Below, piece by piece: positions 61,901 to 64,000 of a stretch of 64,000 nt of DNA. This DNA is from Thermostichus lividus PCC 6715. GTDB taxonomy: Bacteria; Cyanobacteriota; Cyanobacteriia; Thermosynechococcales; Thermosynechococcaceae. The notes beneath the pieces are model-generated. The model made no database searches. It was not told the DNA's origin and saw nothing but the letters and a program-made list of their open reading frames with translations. Each line of letters opens with the position of its first letter. The first letter of the stretch is position 1. A program made the translations under genes and the position numbers. Location: NCBI RefSeq assembly GCF_002754935.1, contig NZ_CP018092.1:1860001-1924000 (forward strand), read 5' to 3'.

Positions 61901-64000
61901 TTTTGGCTTGTGTCAGCGGCATAGGCCACTAAGTTGGCCAGTGCCTGCTGCATCGCGGGGGTGTTCGGAGGGGGACTAAACTCCCAGCCGTTGGTGCCGC
62001 GGCCAGTAAAGAAGTCAAAGAACCGAAACCCAGCAGGCAGGGTTACCCCAGCGTACTGGTTAAACATAATGCTGCGCAGCGCTGCTTGGGGGGTACCGTG
62101 GTGGTGGGTGGTGGCGAGGCAGGCAACGGGTTGGTAACCGCCGGTATCTTGGCCAGGATAGGGCTGCACAAAGGGATCGGGAATGCTGGAGTTAATAGTG
62201 GTGCCCGCCGCTTTGTAGTGGTAAATGGCGGTGGCTTGCACGGCGGCGAGGTCATCGCGCAGGGTGCGATGCTGGTAAAACTCGTTGCGGCGGTTGTTGT
62301 CGGCAGTGTTGCCTGCGGGCGGGTCGAGGGGTTTACCGAGTTCAAGACGTTCACCCACAATCACCCGTAGCCCTTCTTGGCGGGCGCGGCGCTCCCAGTA
62401 ACCATCGAGGCCGACTTCGGTGCGGCGATCGACCTCGGCAGAGGCGGGGACGGTATTGCGCAGCAGGAGTTGGTTAGTGCTGGGAATTTGGCTGCCAATT
62501 AGGGTGCCGGGCGGCACGACGCGATCGGCAAATTCTGCGGCTACGGCAGGATCATTCTCAAGGGCATCGCGAGTGACGTTGGCATAGACCGGTTTAGGCC
62601 CGTAGCGATCGTCGGCGCGGTAGGTATCATCCACGTAGGGCTTTGAGACCTGCTGGTTGGAGAAACGCCCTGTGCCGCCGCTGTCTGCTGGACCATAAAA
62701 CTGCTGGTTCCAGTTGCTCGCCCGAAAACTGGCGTTACTGGTGTCTGTCGCACGCGAACGACTGCGATCTTGAGTTACAATCAGCACCGGATTCAGGGCG
62801 AGTTGGGCCGGTTGGCTAACGGAATCGACAACAGAGTCACGGCTGGCTCGAAACTGCGTATTTTGGCCGGGGGGGTCGCTATCACCAGTGGTGTAGGGGC
62901 TGGCTGGTGGCTCGCGGTAGGAGTGCACCGTGGTGATGCCGTTGGTGTTATTGTCCCGCAGGGTACCGGCAATAAACTGTCCTTGGAACACGGGTTCTGT
63001 GGTATTGCCATCGCGATCCATGTCGTAAATATCCGGAACCTGGGCGGCGGTAATTTCTGAGGCGGCACGGGTATAGATGCAGGAGTTGGGGGAGCTGACA
63101 AGATAGGCGGTGAAGTTGTTGCCGCCACCCACAAAAATACTCCCCTCTGTGTGTATGGCACCATTCCAGCGGAAGGGCGGCCCTGGAAAAATTTCAAGGT
63201 CATTGCGGAACCATGCCCCCCACTTATTGCCGCGATCTAACTCGCGCTCTTGCACAAAATCAAGGGTGGCAAGGGCTTGACCGCCATTGCGGTTTTCATA
63301 GACAAAGGCGTTGACCTGAAAGTTCTTGCGCAAACTAGCGGTGCCAATACTATCCCACCCTGCTTCTGCGCTGCCAGCGGCGGTGCCACCCACACTTGCA
63401 CACTGACCACCCGCTTCAGAAATATTCAGAGCGCGGTTACGGGTGACTAAGGCGGCGGCTTTGGCAGCATCGCTTTGGTTGATTTGGGTATCGTTGGGGC
63501 GGGTCATCAAAATGGAGTAGGCGACAATGGAGTTGGGGGTAGGCTGAAAGACCCACGCGTTATCCACCGCGCCATCGCCATTGATGTCAATTCGCTGTTC
63601 GTCGGCAAGGGTGTAGGGGTCAGGGTTTGCGCCCTCGTTGAGCATGAGTTCCTGTAGCCGCGCCTCGCCGGGTACCCCACTGGGACGGCGGGGTTCGCGG
63701 GTAAAGAGGTATTCCAGTTTGGCTTTGGCACGGTCAATGGCCGGGGTGGCGGCGTTGAGGACTTGAATATCTTGACGTTCGCCGGACACTTGGCTGGTGC
63801 GATTCAGGGTGCGCAGCATCAGGGCACCCACCGTTAGGGTCAGCACCAAGATAACGATGATGGCGGTGGGCAACACAAAACCTGCCCGGCCAAAGCGCGC
63901 GGGTCGCCCTCGGCGTTGTCGCAGCACTGGCGAAAGGCGACGCTGTAACCACAGCCGCAGTTGATAGAAAAGATGGCGAATGCTGCGAATCAGTTTGCGA
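58960..64000 (-). CDS. hpsA: HpsA-like hormogonium polysaccharide protein, 5' end outside the window
   Basis: This is an exceptionally long secreted protein (at least 1680 residues). Near its visible N-terminus is a basic stretch, then a pilin-like hydrophobic helix starting AGFVLPTAIIVILVLTL, in which the usual Glu5 is replaced by Pro-Thr. The rest is a Asn/Asp/Gly-rich, beta-rich exterior domain. The frame stays open beyond the GTG at 63927 to the window edge with coding-like basic residues (RSIRHLFYQLRLWLQRRLS), so the real start is probably outside. Size, helix position and adjacent pseudopilins fit HpsA of the hormogonium-polysaccharide system. Its exact role in secretion is not established. 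Confidence 0.82.
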   Translation of the reverse strand, partial: RKLIRSIRHLFYQLRLWLQRRLSPVLRQRRGRPARFGRAGFVLPTAIIVILVLTLTVGALMLRTLNRTSQVSGERQDIQVLNAATPAIDRAKAKLEYLFTREPRRPSGVPGEARLQELMLNEGANPDPYTLADEQRIDINGDGAVDNAWVFQPTPNSIVAYSILMTRPNDTQINQSDAAKAAALVTRNRALNISEAGGQCASVGGTAAGSAEAGWDSIGTASLRKNFQVNAFVYENRNGGQALATLDFVQERELDRGNKWGAWFRNDLEIFPGPPFRWNGAIHTEGSIFVGGGNNFTAYLVSSPNSCIYTRAASEITAAQVPDIYDMDRDGNTTEPVFQGQFIAGTLRDNNTNGITTVHSYREPPASPYTTGDSDPPGQNTQFRASRDSVVDSVSQPAQLALNPVLIVTQDRSRSRATDTSNASFRASNWNQQFYGPADSGGTGRFSNQQVSKPYVDDTYRADDRYGPKPVYANVTRDALENDPAVAAEFADRVVPPGTLIGSQIPSTNQLLLRNTVPASAEVDRRTEVGLDGYWERRARQEGLRVIVGERLELGKPLDPPAGNTADNNRRNEFYQHRTLRDDLAAVQATAIYHYKAAGTTINSSIPDPFVQPYPGQDTGGYQPVACLATTHHHGTPQAALRSIMFNQYAGVTLPAGFRFFDFFTGRGTNGWEFSPPPNTPAMQQALANLVAYAADTSQNGTGMLGAFPARQEAGQIHPDPVRTRAGNFSNLARALDPTYGNNSLADQSTKQTAACMLGMLAHSVNTLTSLSYDSLDETELDNLNKAIQNLDQFQQPSPLPPSLYDNGEVIPFGKSPTPTSAVQVYRQGSPDYKNRPLSYRGGYLDANAYISALIKDWSARPLQETNDDVNARLARLIALKEQVEYDLNRNTPERYKCRIPTEYRYLRDAFCLEQLGQPGQPGRRGFVIGQQFPMPKVDDPPVTVQIEDAPSYNFHVRDSDRGSDVYIAGVGRMKLIDFHTDNDTGKLQWVELQNAYPPEQGGPFLGAQILAGASASIMTEPLQTGKLIAAVTLPDSGSTVFDVNITGLSLNRGDILEIRSGSTFAGRFVVTKNSPTVTLRYLGDSSISSIPINSVVVHLGNRNPDEPSKLKPILGTFNTAIKYPALAKIFDGVAPADIKADPRDNTGEFLIPNEAATGVTINSQRFPNRLNQIIDFAGNARNVAFLDNTLFNGREEMAVREMDFDLDLLRRTPIGGDTWLPMGGIVYAFREDAVREDGIARPAVSGQNWMNTNPAAPHDPTLAANGISTKPVDFFPDPMRRPNGFRLWNGVRLDRQGISADRNIAGLSFISDNPVYIQGHFNWHSTNGSTSEANRIEEFTQKLPNDFGPTDFYNNRTTLDSRFARPASDTWRPTEIIGDAVTILSNNFCNGSANDYFAQAYNDNIRGYGNSSPENVATNYTQETANNARVNNPANTPIYTTCATSANLRTSFLNANRPSADLPENSVWLRESPFDPSSPIFVDRNGTPWAVNHTNGARVDRTYNAYYDFTNGRSLISPADTRVNAVLISGVVPSRPTQSYGGMHNFPRFLEAWGNLWIQGAFIQLNFSTQATGPFDQDQWEVPATDACRDVNTAFNCAANTAERINYYGAPARRWGYDVGLQLAPAGPVASRFITPARQRSEYYTELPADDPYILRLRCAQRPGGGGRVDPSVTGCPA

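Overview
The window looks like chromosome from a thermophilic unicellular cyanobacterium of the Thermosynechococcus group. The basis is a PsaD that matches my memory of the Thermosynechococcus protein almost residue for residue, HIP1 palindromes (GCGATCGC) scattered through most genes, and a cyanobacterial core gene set (psaD, sqdB, ho1, a zeta-carotene-isomerase-like protein, ureD, nrtA). The species cannot be fixed from sequence alone.

Layout. 1-9.8 kb: a giant two-headed glycosyltransferase, a cysteine desulfurase, a DUF3084 coiled-coil protein, exonuclease III, surE and a small esterase. 9.8-10.3 kb: a 435-bp non-autonomous IS200/IS605-like element (element 1). 10.3-13.9 kb: a tight tusA-like/rsgA/hpnB/tyrosine-recombinase operon; hpnB is frameshifted. 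14-21.9 kb: an AlkB dioxygenase, then a four-gene operon (VWA membrane protein, large tubulin-like GTPase, MotA/ExbB/ZorA-like channel with a long coiled-coil tail, MotB/OmpA/ZorB-like protein). This operon is clearly more AT-rich than its surroundings and is the most unusual system in the window. 21.9-28.9 kb: an SLH lipoprotein, speA, a YggT protein, mnmG and ureD. 28.9-32 kb: a decay zone with a 226-bp element (element 2), a TnpB remnant and a vanY carboxypeptidase gene split by a second copy of element 1. 32-44 kb: an inositol-phosphatase-family gene, asnS, mutS2, an FHA/receiver protein, frameshifted M48 peptidase and EcfT genes, a second copy of element 2, a TrkA-type protein and sqdB. 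44-56.6 kb: an nrtA gene cut off two thirds of the way along, an IS110 remnant, sodB, a phosphohexomutase, a transglutaminase-fold protein without its catalytic Cys and His, a Z-ISO-like protein, psaD, argH, ho1, a Uma2-family protein and a PmbA-like protein. 56.7-64 kb: an hps-type locus with three pseudopilins and the very large HpsA-like protein, whose 5' end lies outside the window.

How the genes fit together. The four-gene operon joins an ion-driven peptidoglycan-anchored stator pair to a tubulin-family GTPase and a VWA scaffold. This recalls the ZorA/ZorB module of Zorya anti-phage defence, but no ZorC, ZorD or ZorE partner is visible. The hps locus points to pseudopilin-assisted polysaccharide secretion. 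At least five separate single-base indels, all in homopolymer runs, break three genes; they may be real decay or assembly error. Two families of small IS605-like elements, each present as an inverted pair, together with the tnpB and IS110 remnants and a short palindromic repeat, account for much of the gene damage.
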